A stretch of 64,000 bases of DNA from Photobacterium obscurum (GTDB taxonomy: Bacteria > Pseudomonadota > Gammaproteobacteria > Enterobacterales > Vibrionaceae). The translations under genes and the position numbers were made by a program. Position 1 is the first letter of the stretch, and each line of letters starts with the position of its first letter. The DNA is taken from NCBI RefSeq assembly GCF_026191635.1, contig NZ_JAKRRW010000002.1, forward strand, positions 1-64,000. The letters are read 5' to 3'. The notes under the pieces are model-generated. The model was not told where the DNA came from and did no database searches. It saw nothing but the letters and a program-made list of their open reading frames with translations. Below are positions 38,479 to 47,437 of the stretch, one piece after another.

Positions 38479-39248
38479 TAACGAAGCGCCTCTTCCAGAA
38501 TGAGTGAAGCATCACTGCTGTCATCCCGGTATTTGATGATCACAGGACACTGTACACTCAGGCCTATCTTTTTGCCCCATTCGCTGCTGGCCGGGCGGCT
38601 ACCCGGAACAACTACGGCGCCTTCCGGAATTGGTGTGCCTTTTGGTAACTGGCACTCATTGACCAGATCATATACCGGCACAGCGGCAGACAGCGTCACT
38701 CCTGGCGCCAGGACCGCGCCTTTTTTGACAATAATCCCTTCAACAATCACGCAGCCGGCACCGATAAATGCGTCGTCTTCAATGATCACGGGTGTTTGAC
38801 CAACAGGTTCAAGCACACCACCAATTTGTACACCGGCAGAGAGGTGGACATTTTTGCCAATTTGGGCGCAAGAGCCAACGAGGGCATGGCTGTCTACCAT
38901 GGTACCGCTGTCGACATAGGCGCCGATATTAATATAGGCGGGCGGCATGATCACAACGCCAGGAGCGATATAAGCTCCGCGGCGAACTGCGGATCCTCCC
39001 GGTACCAGACGAACCTGTTCTTTTGGGGTAAATTGGCGTGGAGCCAGGTTATGTTTGTCAACTGCGCCAGGGTACTCCGGCCCGAAGCTGGTCAGTTCAC
39101 CTGCTGGAAAAGCGGCTAGGATCCCCTGCTTCACAGTGGCATCAGCGTGCCAGTTTCCTTGTTGGTCTTGGGTAGCGGTGCGTGCTTCGCCACACTCAAG
39201 CTGATCAAGTAAAATCGTCCAGTCCGGGGTTACTACTGATTCTGACAT
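38478..39248 (-). CDS. Tetrahydrodipicolinate N-succinyltransferase-like protein
   Basis: 256 residues from the ATG at 39248, which has GGATGG just upstream; an ATG four codons earlier lacks one. It has the left-handed beta-helix of hexapeptide repeats (residues about 90-190). The DapD signature is GAYIAPGVVIMPPAYINIGAYVD followed by MVDSHALVGSCAQIGKNVHLSAGV. It would transfer succinyl from succinyl-CoA to tetrahydrodipicolinate. Close in type to DapD/TabB. It overlaps the dapA-like gene by 16 bases. Together these suggest a complete extra front half of the succinylase DAP pathway, lacking only the aminotransferase and reductase. Confidence 0.85.
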   Translation of the reverse strand: MSESVVTPDWTILLDQLECGEARTATQDQQGNWHADATVKQGILAAFPAGELTSFGPEYPGAVDKHNLAPRQFTPKEQVRLVPGGSAVRRGAYIAPGVVIMPPAYINIGAYVDSGTMVDSHALVGSCAQIGKNVHLSAGVQIGGVLEPVGQTPVIIEDDAFIGAGCVIVEGIIVKKGAVLAPGVTLSAAVPVYDLVNECQLPKGTPIPEGAVVVPGSRPASSEWGKKIGLSVQCPVIIKYRDDSSDASLILEEALR

Positions 39249-40159
39249 GTTTCCATCCATTGGTGTATTGCCGTATCGGCATTTAAAACAGGGGTTAATT
39301 CTTGTAGCTCTTCACTATAAAGAGGGGGACGCAGACCGGCGTTCTTAAGGCGTCCCTGATATTGCATCAGAGCCTTTACCGGAATCGGGTTGGCAGCACA
39401 GAACAAGCTGTTACCAGCCTGCTGCCACAAGGTTTTGAAGTTAGGCGTAGCCAGGTTAAGGCTCTGGCGAACATAGTGGGCAGTGGCTTCAGGCCAGGCG
39501 TTGGCGGCGACAGATACCAGGCCGCAGGCACCAGCGGCAACAAAATCAACCAGCAGCCCATCGTCACCGCAGAAAAACTGCAGTGATGGAGCCGCGTTTC
39601 GGTAGCGGGTGAAAGCCTCGACGCTTCCACTGGCTTCTTTCACGGCCCATGCGTTGGGGTGGTTTGCCAGTGAGCTTAAAGTTTGTTCGTCAAGCGCGAC
39701 ACCGGTGCGTGAAGGTACGTTATAGAGCATGCATGGCCAGTGGCTGGCATCAAGTAGGTTGTTAAACCATTTCAGCTGGCTAGTGGCGCCAGGCTTGGCG
39801 TATAGCGGGACTGGTATCAGCAGAGCATCGACAGGAAAATCGTTTAAAAAATCCAGCCATTGAATTTGTTGTTGCAGCTGGAAGCCGCCGACCCCCACCA
39901 TGAGTGGTACAGAAAGCTCCAGAGCACAGATATGACGGATCACTTCCTGCTGTTCTGTTATTGTCAGTGCCAATGCTTCGCCGGTACTTCCGAGGAGCAG
40001 GATCCCATTCCCCGCGGCCTCTTGCTCTTTGGCTAACTGGGTCAGGGTAGTAAAGTCAATAGACTCATCGGGGCTGAACGGGGTGATGAGGGCCGTCCAT
40101 AATGTGGTTTGTTGTAAGCGCTCATTCCCGGCTGTGGGAATAGAATTTTGATTAGGCAT
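39233..40159 (-). CDS. 4-hydroxy-tetrahydrodipicolinate synthase-like (DapA) protein
   Basis: 308 residues, DHDPS/NAL aldolase family. Motif GSTGEA near 58 (GTTGE in the classic enzyme), proton-relay Y146 in YNVPSRTG and Schiff-base lysine K174 in AVKEASG. It condenses pyruvate with aspartate semialdehyde, the committed DAP/lysine step. The N terminus carries about 18 extra polar residues. First gene of the operon and directly downstream of a lysine riboswitch, so it should be shut off when lysine is abundant. Confidence 0.85.
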   Translation of the reverse strand: MPNQNSIPTAGNERLQQTTLWTALITPFSPDESIDFTTLTQLAKEQEAAGNGILLLGSTGEALALTITEQQEVIRHICALELSVPLMVGVGGFQLQQQIQWLDFLNDFPVDALLIPVPLYAKPGATSQLKWFNNLLDASHWPCMLYNVPSRTGVALDEQTLSSLANHPNAWAVKEASGSVEAFTRYRNAAPSLQFFCGDDGLLVDFVAAGACGLVSVAANAWPEATAHYVRQSLNLATPNFKTLWQQAGNSLFCAANPIPVKALMQYQGRLKNAGLRPPLYSEELQELTPVLNADTAIHQWMETCQNQ

Positions 40160-40252
40160 CTCTCATCCGAACTTTTTGATATCAGTTCAGAGAGCTTGGT
40201 TTTGCGAAGGCACCAATGACAATGAGCCACGTGAGGCGAGAAAACACAAACA
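40160..40252 (-). promoter_or_regulatory. Expression platform of the lysine riboswitch
   Basis: The stretch between the aptamer and the dapA-like ATG holds a stem CTCTCTGAACT / AGTTCGGATGAGAG that can pair the GGATGAG ribosome binding site. No U-tract terminator is seen, so control is probably at translation. Confidence 0.5.
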
Positions 40253-40414
40253 CCAGAAGCTCTCCACCATAGGTGACAGTCCTGAGGATTCAGCCCCAGC
40301 AACCGATAAGCCATGCTTCCAAACGCAAACTTACCTCGGCGTCAATCCCCCTTATCTGTGGTCGTGGGTATTTGGATACCTCGAACAGACTACCTGGTTA
40401 ACGCACCTCTTCTG
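40253..40414 (-). promoter_or_regulatory. Lysine riboswitch (L box)
   Basis: Read on the minus strand, the outer helix CAGAAG / CTTCTG closes a multibranch region. Inside are the hallmark segments AGAGGTGCG, AAGGGGGATTGACGCCGAGG, GGGGCTGAATCCTC, GGACTGTCACC and TATGGTGGAGAGCTTCTGG. These match the conserved L-box core as in the E. coli lysC leader segment by segment. It binds lysine and represses downstream genes. It lies 93 bases upstream of the dapA-like gene. Confidence 0.95.
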
Positions 40415-40586
40415 ATCCCATAAATCTGGGATGACCTGATTCAAACATCAAACGTGGAGATGTGTCAATAATATTTGAATATTTATGCATGCCAAATTTG
40501 CTGATGTGCAGCCATAAAATCACTGTACATAAAATCAGTATCTAGCCATACTGTTGTTTATTGTCATCTCTATAAGCGAAAACCTG

Positions 40587-41486
40587 ATGAAAACCAACTA
40601 CCATCAAAAACTTAAACCTGTAATTCGCTACTTAGAGCAGAATTATAATTCTCAGCTAAATCTAGAAGAGGTGGCACGCTTAGCTTTACTCTCTCCATAT
40701 CATTTTCACCGTGTATTCAAAGCCGTTACAGGGGAAACACTTAATGAATATTTGCGTCGCCTAAGGTTACAACAAGCAGCACAAGACCTGTTTTATAATA
40801 AGCCTGCGGTTATTGAGGTTGCGTTGGAACATGGGTTTTCCAGTTCACAAAATTTCGCTAAGGCGTTTCGTAAACATTTTAACCTATCTCCAACCGACAT
40901 CCGAAATTGCACAAATATCAAACTGTTTTATGAGGCGATACAAAATAGCAAGATTGGAAACAAACTGAGCAAGGATGGAAACGATTATCAAGCTCTTAAT
41001 TCATATACTTCTCCTGACCGTAAACAATGGAGAATAACAATGGAAAGAAAACAGTTTGAACAAGGTACTCTGGCTTATATTCGTGTCACAGGTCCGTATG
41101 GTGAAAATTATGAACAAGCATTAAATAAACTCTATCAGTGGGCAGCAGCAGAAGGCGTAGCCGATGCGACTTGTATATTTATCTACCATGATAACCCTGA
41201 GCTGACACCACCTGAAAAGTGTCGAACAGACATCTGTTTAATGGTTCGAGAAAGCGCCAAAGTGTCAGGAGATGTAGAGCTACAAGCATTTCCTGGTGGT
41301 GCGTACGGGACATTGCGTAAAACTATTACAGACAAGTCTCAATATGGCCCGGCGTGGAACGAACATATCTCTCAAATTGTAGAACTTGGTATTGAGATGG
41401 ATGACAGACCTTGCTTTGAGCTTTACCACAGCTACGATAACGAGAAAGACATCGCAGATGTAAGCTTTTGTAGTGCGATAAAATAA
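40587..41486 (+). CDS. AraC family regulator with GyrI-like effector domain
   Basis: 299 residues from the ATG at 40587; the longer frame begins with a TTG inside unlikely sequence. N-terminal AraC DNA-binding domain (about 1-105) with two helix-turn-helices (LEEVARLALLSPYHFHRVFK and VIEVALEHGFSSSQNFAKAFRKHF). C-terminal GyrI/SbmC-like ligand domain (about 130-297) with the IRVTGPYG start and YHDNPELTP loop. This plan is that of Rob/SbmC-type regulators, some of which respond to drugs or to cationic ligands. It is divergent from the riboswitch operon. No target is evident. Confidence 0.88.
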   Translation: MKTNYHQKLKPVIRYLEQNYNSQLNLEEVARLALLSPYHFHRVFKAVTGETLNEYLRRLRLQQAAQDLFYNKPAVIEVALEHGFSSSQNFAKAFRKHFNLSPTDIRNCTNIKLFYEAIQNSKIGNKLSKDGNDYQALNSYTSPDRKQWRITMERKQFEQGTLAYIRVTGPYGENYEQALNKLYQWAAAEGVADATCIFIYHDNPELTPPEKCRTDICLMVRESAKVSGDVELQAFPGGAYGTLRKTITDKSQYGPAWNEHISQIVELGIEMDDRPCFELYHSYDNEKDIADVSFCSAIK

Positions 41487-42147
41487 TCCGTTTCCGATTA
41501 ATGCCTCTTTTTTTGCTAAAGAAGGGGCAGATTATTTTTAGCCTTGCCGCCCCATTGAGGCTCCTCATTCGCTTCCTACCATTCAATGAGTGCCTGCTTC
41601 ATATGCTCTAGCTGCTCAGGATACATCTTGGACAATTCGTTTACCTCTCTGAATTTCGTTACTGTGGATTAACGTTTCGATTAGGTGTTTGAGGCTTATG
41701 ACTTTTACTTGTTGTTACTGATTTATGATGTCTGCCTATGCAATGATTCTAATTTGTTATTAAGTGTTTGTTTTTATTTGTTAAATATTGCGTTAATACT
41801 GATGGTCAGTTTTTTAGCTTGTGGCTAGGAAATAAATATTGTGATCCAAGTTATAGGAACGAATAAATGCCCCTATAACCATAGGTAATTTGTGGTTTTT
41901 GTACTATGTTAGCAATAGCTGTATAAGCTTTTAGTGTTTTAGTAATTGCTAAAGTTTGCTTGGTTAACGTTATTACCTGATGCTTAGAACTGTACAAGAC
42001 AACCTTGGAGGGAAAGATTACCAAGGTACATTAGAATATTATTGAAAGCTGATGGTTGTTGTGTGTCTATAGTTTTCACTCTGAGGATGATAGCGAGTGG
42101 CGTAATCGAGCAGGTTAGAATCTTGTTGCTAAAGGTGGCCTGTAAAG
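41487..42147. other. 661-base intergenic region, no gene seen
   Basis: AT-rich and without an open frame with a ribosome binding site. It must contain the promoter of the octaheme cytochrome operon. No exact FNR box (TTGAT-N4-ATCAA) was seen by eye. Confidence 0.55.
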
Positions 42148-43794
42148 ATGAAAATTCAAACAACACTGTTGATGCTGCTTTTATGTTGGATGACTCCGGC
42201 TTACGCTTCTGGCGGAGAAGAAACAGAGAGCAGAATGCATGAGGTCTCGTCGATAGCCAGCACGGCAGACCATTCGACCTTCGAGATCCTTAACCAGGAC
42301 TTTGACTACGCGCCGGATGTGACGGAGGCATGCCTCAGTTGCCATACCGAGGCATCTAAACAGATCCACCAGACCTTTCACTGGAGCTGGTCAAAAGAGG
42401 TCGATGGTGTCGAAGTAGGTAAAGGGATAAACGGCTTCAATAACTACTGTGTGTCCGCTAGGGGCAATGAGAGTTGTACCCAGTGCCATATTGGCTATGG
42501 TTGGCGCAATGAAGATTTCGAGTTTGACGCCGAAGAGAATGTTGACTGCCTGGTGTGTCATGACCAGACAGAGACCTACAAGAAATCAGCGGCTTCTTCT
42601 GGTCATCCTTACTATGAAGACATAAAGGTGGGCGGCAAACAGCAGAAAGCAGTTGATCTGAAATATGTCGCTCAACATGTCGGTAGCCCGGATCGTGATA
42701 ACTGTCTTGCCTGTCATGCCGTAGGTGGGGGCGGTAACGGGGTTAAACATGGTGATACGGATCTGTCTCTGATCAATCCAGCGTTTGAGCTGGATGTACA
42801 TATGAGTCCGGAAAAGCTCAATTTCAGCTGTCAGACCTGTCATACCGCCAGCGAACACAAAATCTCCGGCCGTTACAATGACCGAAAAGCTTTTATAGAC
42901 CATGATCTTAACAAAGGCCGGGTATCTCGCAAAGGCAACAACGTCTCCTGCGAATCCTGCCATAGCGCTACGCCTCACCAAGCGCGAATCATCGATAATC
43001 ATACAGCCAAGGTTGCCTGTACCTCCTGTCATATTCCCGAGATGGCTCGTGGCCCCTACCTGACCAAGCTTTCCTGGGATTGGTCAACGGCGGGACAAAT
43101 GAAAGACGGCAAGCCATTTACCCTCGACCAGGAATTTGATGGTGTGGTCAACCATGCCTATATGAGCAAGAAGGGGACCTTCACCTGGGGGCGTAATGTG
43201 GTACCGGAATATCGCTGGTATAAAGGCGAGCTAAAGCAGATGACACTGCTTGACACCATTGACCCAGACAAGGCGCCAATCGATATCAATCCGCCATCAG
43301 GCAGTTACAGTGATCCAGATGCTCGTATCTGGCCATTCAAAATTCATCGCGGAAAACAACCTTACGATACTGAGTTTAATCGTATGCTGCCAATCAAGCT
43401 TTACGGTCGACCTGGTTCGGGCGCATTTTGGACTGAGTATGACTGGGGCAAGGCACTTGCTGCCGGAGCCAAGCTTAACAGCGTGGAATTTAGTGGTAGC
43501 TACGCTTTTATTGAAACCAACGGTTACTGGCCTATCAAACACATGGTTGCTCGTAAGGAGCAAGCCGTTGCCTGTGAATCTTGTCATAGTCGGGAAAGCC
43601 GTCTGGCTGGACTCAATGATTTTTATCTCGTCGGCCGAGATAGTAACTCCCTGGTTGAATATTTTGGTGCTATCGCGATCTGGGGGGGATTTGCCGGTGT
43701 GCTGTTACACGCGCTTACCCGCATAGTGACAGTACGTCGTAGACAAGTGAAGGCGGCAGATAGCCAGAAGAACAAAGACGGGAAAAAATCATGA
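42148..43794 (+). CDS. Octaheme c-type cytochrome, tetrathionate reductase (OTR) family
   Basis: 548 residues. A Sec signal (1-20, MLLLCWMTPAYA) is followed by exactly eight CxxCH heme motifs: CLSCH 62, CTQCH 110, CLVCH 134, CLACH 186, CQTCH 228, CESCH 268, CTSCH 291 and CESCH 476. The seven motifs in the first 300 residues and one late match the octaheme tetrathionate reductase (OTR) family described in Shewanella, which reduces tetrathionate, nitrite and hydroxylamine in vitro. A C-terminal membrane helix (about 507-525) with a basic tail anchors it to the inner membrane, facing the periplasm. It overlaps the cytochrome b gene by 4 bases. The physiological substrate is not established. Confidence 0.92.
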   Translation: MKIQTTLLMLLLCWMTPAYASGGEETESRMHEVSSIASTADHSTFEILNQDFDYAPDVTEACLSCHTEASKQIHQTFHWSWSKEVDGVEVGKGINGFNNYCVSARGNESCTQCHIGYGWRNEDFEFDAEENVDCLVCHDQTETYKKSAASSGHPYYEDIKVGGKQQKAVDLKYVAQHVGSPDRDNCLACHAVGGGGNGVKHGDTDLSLINPAFELDVHMSPEKLNFSCQTCHTASEHKISGRYNDRKAFIDHDLNKGRVSRKGNNVSCESCHSATPHQARIIDNHTAKVACTSCHIPEMARGPYLTKLSWDWSTAGQMKDGKPFTLDQEFDGVVNHAYMSKKGTFTWGRNVVPEYRWYKGELKQMTLLDTIDPDKAPIDINPPSGSYSDPDARIWPFKIHRGKQPYDTEFNRMLPIKLYGRPGSGAFWTEYDWGKALAAGAKLNSVEFSGSYAFIETNGYWPIKHMVARKEQAVACESCHSRESRLAGLNDFYLVGRDSNSLVEYFGAIAIWGGFAGVLLHALTRIVTVRRRQVKAADSQKNKDGKKS

Positions 43795-44387
43795 AAAAGA
43801 CAACTGTTATTTTTAAACGTTTTGAGCGCTTCTGGCATTGGGGGCAGGCAATATTGGTGTTGCTGTTGCTACTGACGGGCCTGGAAATTCACGGAATTAT
43901 GACTTTGTTCGGTTTTGAGCTGAGCACGACATTGCATCACTGGGCAGGGTTTATCTGGATTGCTGTTGTCATCCTGATTTTCACTTGGGTCTTTACAACC
44001 GGGGAGTGGAAACAGTTTGTTCCTGACATGAAGGGGATCGACGGAGTCATACGCTTCTACCTTTACGGGGTCTTTGTCGGTGAAGATCATCCGCACCGTA
44101 TGTCGCTGGAAAATAAATTTAATCCGCTACAGCGATTGGCTTATTTGGGGCTGCTATTTGGATTGCTCCCTGTCCAGATTATTACCGGTTTAATTTTCTT
44201 CTTTTTCCCTGAGTTACGCGCTGCAGGTTATATCGATCAGATAGGGGCTGTGGCTGTGATCCACACATTCTCGGCTTATGCCATCCTCGCGTTTCTGATA
44301 GTGCACCTTTACCTGATCACCTTGGGCGCGAAACTGTCGAGTCATATCAAAACGATGCTCACAGGGAAAGAGACTGTGGATGAATAA
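43791..44387 (+). CDS. Membrane cytochrome b561-like electron donor
   Basis: 198 residues, four membrane segments. Candidate heme-b ligands are His in FWHWGQA (near 16), LHHWAGF (near 46), VIHTFSAY (near 157) and VHLYLI (near 171). This is the FdnI/cytochrome b561 type. It would pass electrons from the quinone pool to the octaheme protein encoded just upstream with a 4-base overlap. This pair plus the downstream genes makes a short quinol-to-periplasm reductase chain. Confidence 0.85.
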   Translation: MKKTTVIFKRFERFWHWGQAILVLLLLLTGLEIHGIMTLFGFELSTTLHHWAGFIWIAVVILIFTWVFTTGEWKQFVPDMKGIDGVIRFYLYGVFVGEDHPHRMSLENKFNPLQRLAYLGLLFGLLPVQIITGLIFFFFPELRAAGYIDQIGAVAVIHTFSAYAILAFLIVHLYLITLGAKLSSHIKTMLTGKETVDE

Positions 44388-44422
44388 CGATATCTCACTA
44401 TTTATTTAAAGAGGCACCTACG

Positions 44423-44749
44423 ATGAAAAAGTTGATTCTTGTACTGATGTTCGCCTTGGCCCCTTTCGGTGCTTCGGCAGACCCTGCCAAAGGTCAGGAA
44501 TACTACCTGGAATACCTACGTCCACATTTTGGCTATAACGGCCAGGAGTTTGCAGCTCAGCACTTGAAAGTTGAGTGGAAGCGCTATTTCAAAAAGGATG
44601 CAGCAAGATTTATCAAGAAATACAGCAAGAAGCATCCGGAATCAGCTGAGTTTCTTGGCAGTGAAAAGTTCCTGGAAATGGCACCACATATCAAAGACTT
44701 TGCAATGAAATATGCGGCCGATAGCGGAGAGCTACCGAGTTGTAATTAA
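44423..44749 (+). CDS. Small periplasmic protein of the OTR operon, no heme motif
   Basis: 108 residues with a signal peptide (1-19, APFGASA). The mature part is helical and basic, with GQEYYLEYLRPHFGYNG, FAAQHLKVEWKRYF and a C-terminal GELPSCN. In Shewanella the equivalent operon position is, as I recall, a small monoheme cytochrome. This protein has the general outline of a class I cytochrome c but no CxxCH and only one Cys at the end. It may be a heme-less relative or a different accessory factor. It follows cytochrome b by 35 bases. Confidence 0.65.
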   Translation: MKKLILVLMFALAPFGASADPAKGQEYYLEYLRPHFGYNGQEFAAQHLKVEWKRYFKKDAARFIKKYSKKHPESAEFLGSEKFLEMAPHIKDFAMKYAADSGELPSCN

Positions 44750-44860
44750 GTTCTGAATTTCAAGTCAAAGCTGTTAACGGAGTACAAGGCTTACATCAGG
44801 TATCAACGAATGTGAAAGTGATAATCACGGAGTTTTACTGTGAATTTATGGAGAATATTC

Positions 44861-46171
44861 ATGTTTAAGAAAGCTGCTCTCTTATTAGTTCTATTTACTA
44901 TGCCGTATTCATCAATGGCCGAAGAAATTATCGGTAAGATCCAATCGATTTCGATACAAGGAAAAGTTATTCAGTTTATTAACCCGAAGACTAACGAGGT
45001 CAGCGTTCTTAAGTTCACAGAGGAAACAAAGCTTGAGAGTGCTGATTCTTTCAAAGACCTGATGGTCAACACCAAGTTTAAGGCAACGGTTGACGACAAT
45101 ATGGTTGCCGGCAAGATAAAGCGTGTTCTGGTCAACTTACCCAAAGATCAGATAATTGGTACTGATGAACTGGCTGAGCTGATAGAGAGTGGTCAGCCTC
45201 TTTATATCGGTGATGCTCGCCCTAAGAGCAAATATGATACTGGCCATATACCGGGGGCGAAACCGTCACCGGCAAGCGAACTTGGTAATAATCTTAACTG
45301 GCTACTGGAAGATAAAGCGACGCCGTTGGTGTTTTATTGCGGCGGTGTAACTTGCCCGCTGAGCCCCAAGGCATTAAAAATTGCCAAGACGAACGGTTAC
45401 CAGAATGTCAGGGCCTATGTTGATGGCTTCCCGGCCTGGAAAGCAGATGTTTACCCCTCTCATGTCAATCAAGAATGGTTGGCGAAAAACCTAGATATTC
45501 ATCATGTTATTCTTGATGTAAGAACAGCTCCGAAATCCTTTGTTAAAGGTTCGGTTCACCTTCCGGCATTAGAGCTGGTACAGATGCATGAGCAGTGGAA
45601 TAAGGAAAAATACCCAACTCAAAAGCGCACGATATTCACGCTCAGAGATAAAAAAGCGCCTATTACCATCGTTGCGAACAGTGACTCAAGCGACGAAGCC
45701 ATTGAAGCCTACGAGATACTGACATTCTGGAAGTTCAAAAATGTTGCCATATTAAATGAAGGCTTTGTCGGGTGGTCTGAAGCGCAGCTGCCGGTTGAAA
45801 GTGGCAAGATTGCCACAGAGCTCAATTATGTTAAGAAATTGGCTACAGGCGCAATTGACGAGAAAGATTTTGTCAATGCGGTGACTTCTGGCAAGGCAAT
45901 GATTATTGATGTCCGATCCGCTGACGAAGCCAGCCAGGGCCGCCTGAAAAACGCAATGAATATTCCACTCGATGAGCTTGAACGGCACTTGGATCGTATT
46001 CCTAAAACAGGCTTGGTTGTCCTGCATTGTGTTGGTGGTGCTCGCGCATCGCTAGCTTATACGGCATTAACCAAAAAAGGGTATACCAATGTGAAATTCC
46101 TCGATGATACATTTGAAGATGTCGTGAAAGAGAATGGAATAACCCTGCTCGATGGGAAGTCTCAAATATAA
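44861..46171 (+). CDS. Periplasmic three-domain rhodanese-like protein
   Basis: 436 residues from the ATG at 44861 (GGAG well placed). A GTG seven codons earlier, 44840, also has GGAG and cannot be excluded. Signal peptide MFKKAALLLVLFTMPYSSMA. After a beta domain come three rhodanese repeats. The first has YCGGVTCPLS with a candidate catalytic Cys. The second lacks a Cys in its loop (VANSDSS) and is probably inactive. The third has LHCVGGARAS with an intact loop. It probably moves sulfane sulfur in the periplasm, consistent with the neighbouring tetrathionate-reductase-type genes; the 90-base gap suggests one operon. Confidence 0.88.
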   Translation: MFKKAALLLVLFTMPYSSMAEEIIGKIQSISIQGKVIQFINPKTNEVSVLKFTEETKLESADSFKDLMVNTKFKATVDDNMVAGKIKRVLVNLPKDQIIGTDELAELIESGQPLYIGDARPKSKYDTGHIPGAKPSPASELGNNLNWLLEDKATPLVFYCGGVTCPLSPKALKIAKTNGYQNVRAYVDGFPAWKADVYPSHVNQEWLAKNLDIHHVILDVRTAPKSFVKGSVHLPALELVQMHEQWNKEKYPTQKRTIFTLRDKKAPITIVANSDSSDEAIEAYEILTFWKFKNVAILNEGFVGWSEAQLPVESGKIATELNYVKKLATGAIDEKDFVNAVTSGKAMIIDVRSADEASQGRLKNAMNIPLDELERHLDRIPKTGLVVLHCVGGARASLAYTALTKKGYTNVKFLDDTFEDVVKENGITLLDGKSQI

Positions 46172-46203
46172 TTTAAGACTGTACAACATGTGACAAGGAA
46201 TCG

Positions 46204-46233
46204 TGCCTGTCTGTTAAGTTGACAGGCAGATTT
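46204..46233 (+). terminator. Possible terminator after the rhodanese gene
   Basis: TGCCTGTC / GACAGGCA 8-bp stem with a 9-nt loop, followed by a short T-rich stretch. Confidence 0.4.
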
Positions 46234-46299
46234 CATGTGCACTTCGTAACAGACTGAATGTCATAATAACAAGCACGGTATTAAGAGGTGAATAACGAT

Positions 46300-46836
46300 A
46301 TGGCAATCCATCATAACCAGTCTACGCATTCATTGCTGGTGGAGAAGTTTGTTCGTGAGTTGAGGCAAGCTTCCGAGCTAGGTGAGGTCTTGGATCTCGC
46401 CTGTGGTAGTGGCCGTAACGGGCTGTATTTGGCCCGGCAGGGTATCTCTGTTGTGTTTGCCGATCAGAATCAGGAGCAGTTAAACCAGATTGAAGATATT
46501 ATTCAGGCTGAGCAGCTTTCGGCAAGGACTTGGTTAGTCGATCTTGAAACGGGCTCGCCTTTGGCGGATAAATGTTTTGGTGCTGTTATTGTCTTTCGCT
46601 ATTTGCACAGGCCCCTATTTCAAGCAATCAAAACCAGCACGGCTAGCTCAGGTTTAGTGATCTATGAGACTTTCAACCAGGGACAAAAAGTCTATGGCAG
46701 GCCACGTAACCCTGATTTTTTGCTAAGGGAAAATGAATTGCAGGAAGAGTTCGAAGGCTGGAAAATTCTTCATCAGTTTGAAGGGATAACCAGTGCCCCC
46801 CAAAGCTCTATTTCACAGATAGTTGCATGTCGTTAG
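46300..46836 (+). CDS. Class I SAM-dependent methyltransferase
   Basis: 178 residues from the ATG at 46300; a GTG four codons earlier is an alternative. Motif I is VLDLACGSGRNGLYLA (about 26-41) with an acidic end of strand 2 (FADQNQ), and motif IV-like VFRYLHRPLF. This is the TehB/UbiE-like fold. The short length suggests a small-molecule substrate, as for tellurite or thiopurine methyltransferases. It comes 128 bases after the rhodanese gene, past a weak hairpin, so it may be separately transcribed. Confidence 0.8.
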   Translation: MAIHHNQSTHSLLVEKFVRELRQASELGEVLDLACGSGRNGLYLARQGISVVFADQNQEQLNQIEDIIQAEQLSARTWLVDLETGSPLADKCFGAVIVFRYLHRPLFQAIKTSTASSGLVIYETFNQGQKVYGRPRNPDFLLRENELQEEFEGWKILHQFEGITSAPQSSISQIVACR

Positions 46837-46891
46837 CCGCGAAGAAGGGCAAAGCTGCGTTGTTGTAAGTTATAAAAGCCATGACACCAAT

Positions 46892-46910
46892 AACCAGCTA
46901 AAAGCTGGTT
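46892..46910. terminator. Possible bidirectional terminator between convergent genes
   Basis: AACCAGCT / AGCTGGTT stem with a 3-nt A loop between the methyltransferase and the minus-strand coiled-coil gene; weak T tract on either side. Confidence 0.45.
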
Positions 46911-46939
46911 GTTGATGTCTGGAGCTGGCTATAGCTTGA

Positions 46940-47437
46940 CTATTCATCGTGACGGATCTTTTTGGCAATCTGGCTAAAATATTGCTCCATATCTTTTACC
47001 GAAGTCATGGTTGTTGTTTCGACCTTATTTCGAGAAATATTAAAATTATGGACGATGTTATTTCCCGTTGTTTCCATAAAGTCTTTCGTATCCATTTTGG
47101 CTAAGTGGCTTTGCAGAGCCGCATGATCGAGCTCACTCTTGGCACGACGTGTTGTTTGGTCAGCTAACTTTTCAAAGGATTGGCTGATGCTTTGCCATTT
47201 ATCGTGTGCCTCCATGGCTGCCAGATGGGCTTGAAGAGCTGCATCATCAGTTTTGCTGGCAAGGTGGTTTGAGGCTTCACCCAGTTTTCCGTTGATGTCA
47301 GAAAGGCGTGCTTTGGCATGTTGCCACAACTGCTTGGTGTCCTCGGATAACTCTGTCGATTTGCTATCTATTGTTTTTGATACATCCTGAATTCTTTCAC
47401 GGGATTTTTCTATGGATTCTTTAAGCAGGTCTTTCAT
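46940..47437 (-). CDS. Coiled-coil protein with internal repeat, hypothetical
   Basis: 165 residues, almost all helical, no Cys, no signal peptide or membrane segment. Two 13-residue repeats are visible: DDAALQAHLAAME (65-77) and DHAALQSHLAKMD (104-116), spaced 39 residues. Heptad-like hydrophobic spacing suggests a coiled-coil bundle. The gene has its own ribosome binding site and no close partner. I do not recognise the family; a structural or phasin-like role is possible but unproven. Confidence 0.55.
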   Translation of the reverse strand: MKDLLKESIEKSRERIQDVSKTIDSKSTELSEDTKQLWQHAKARLSDINGKLGEASNHLASKTDDAALQAHLAAMEAHDKWQSISQSFEKLADQTTRRAKSELDHAALQSHLAKMDTKDFMETTGNNIVHNFNISRNKVETTTMTSVKDMEQYFSQIAKKIRHDE

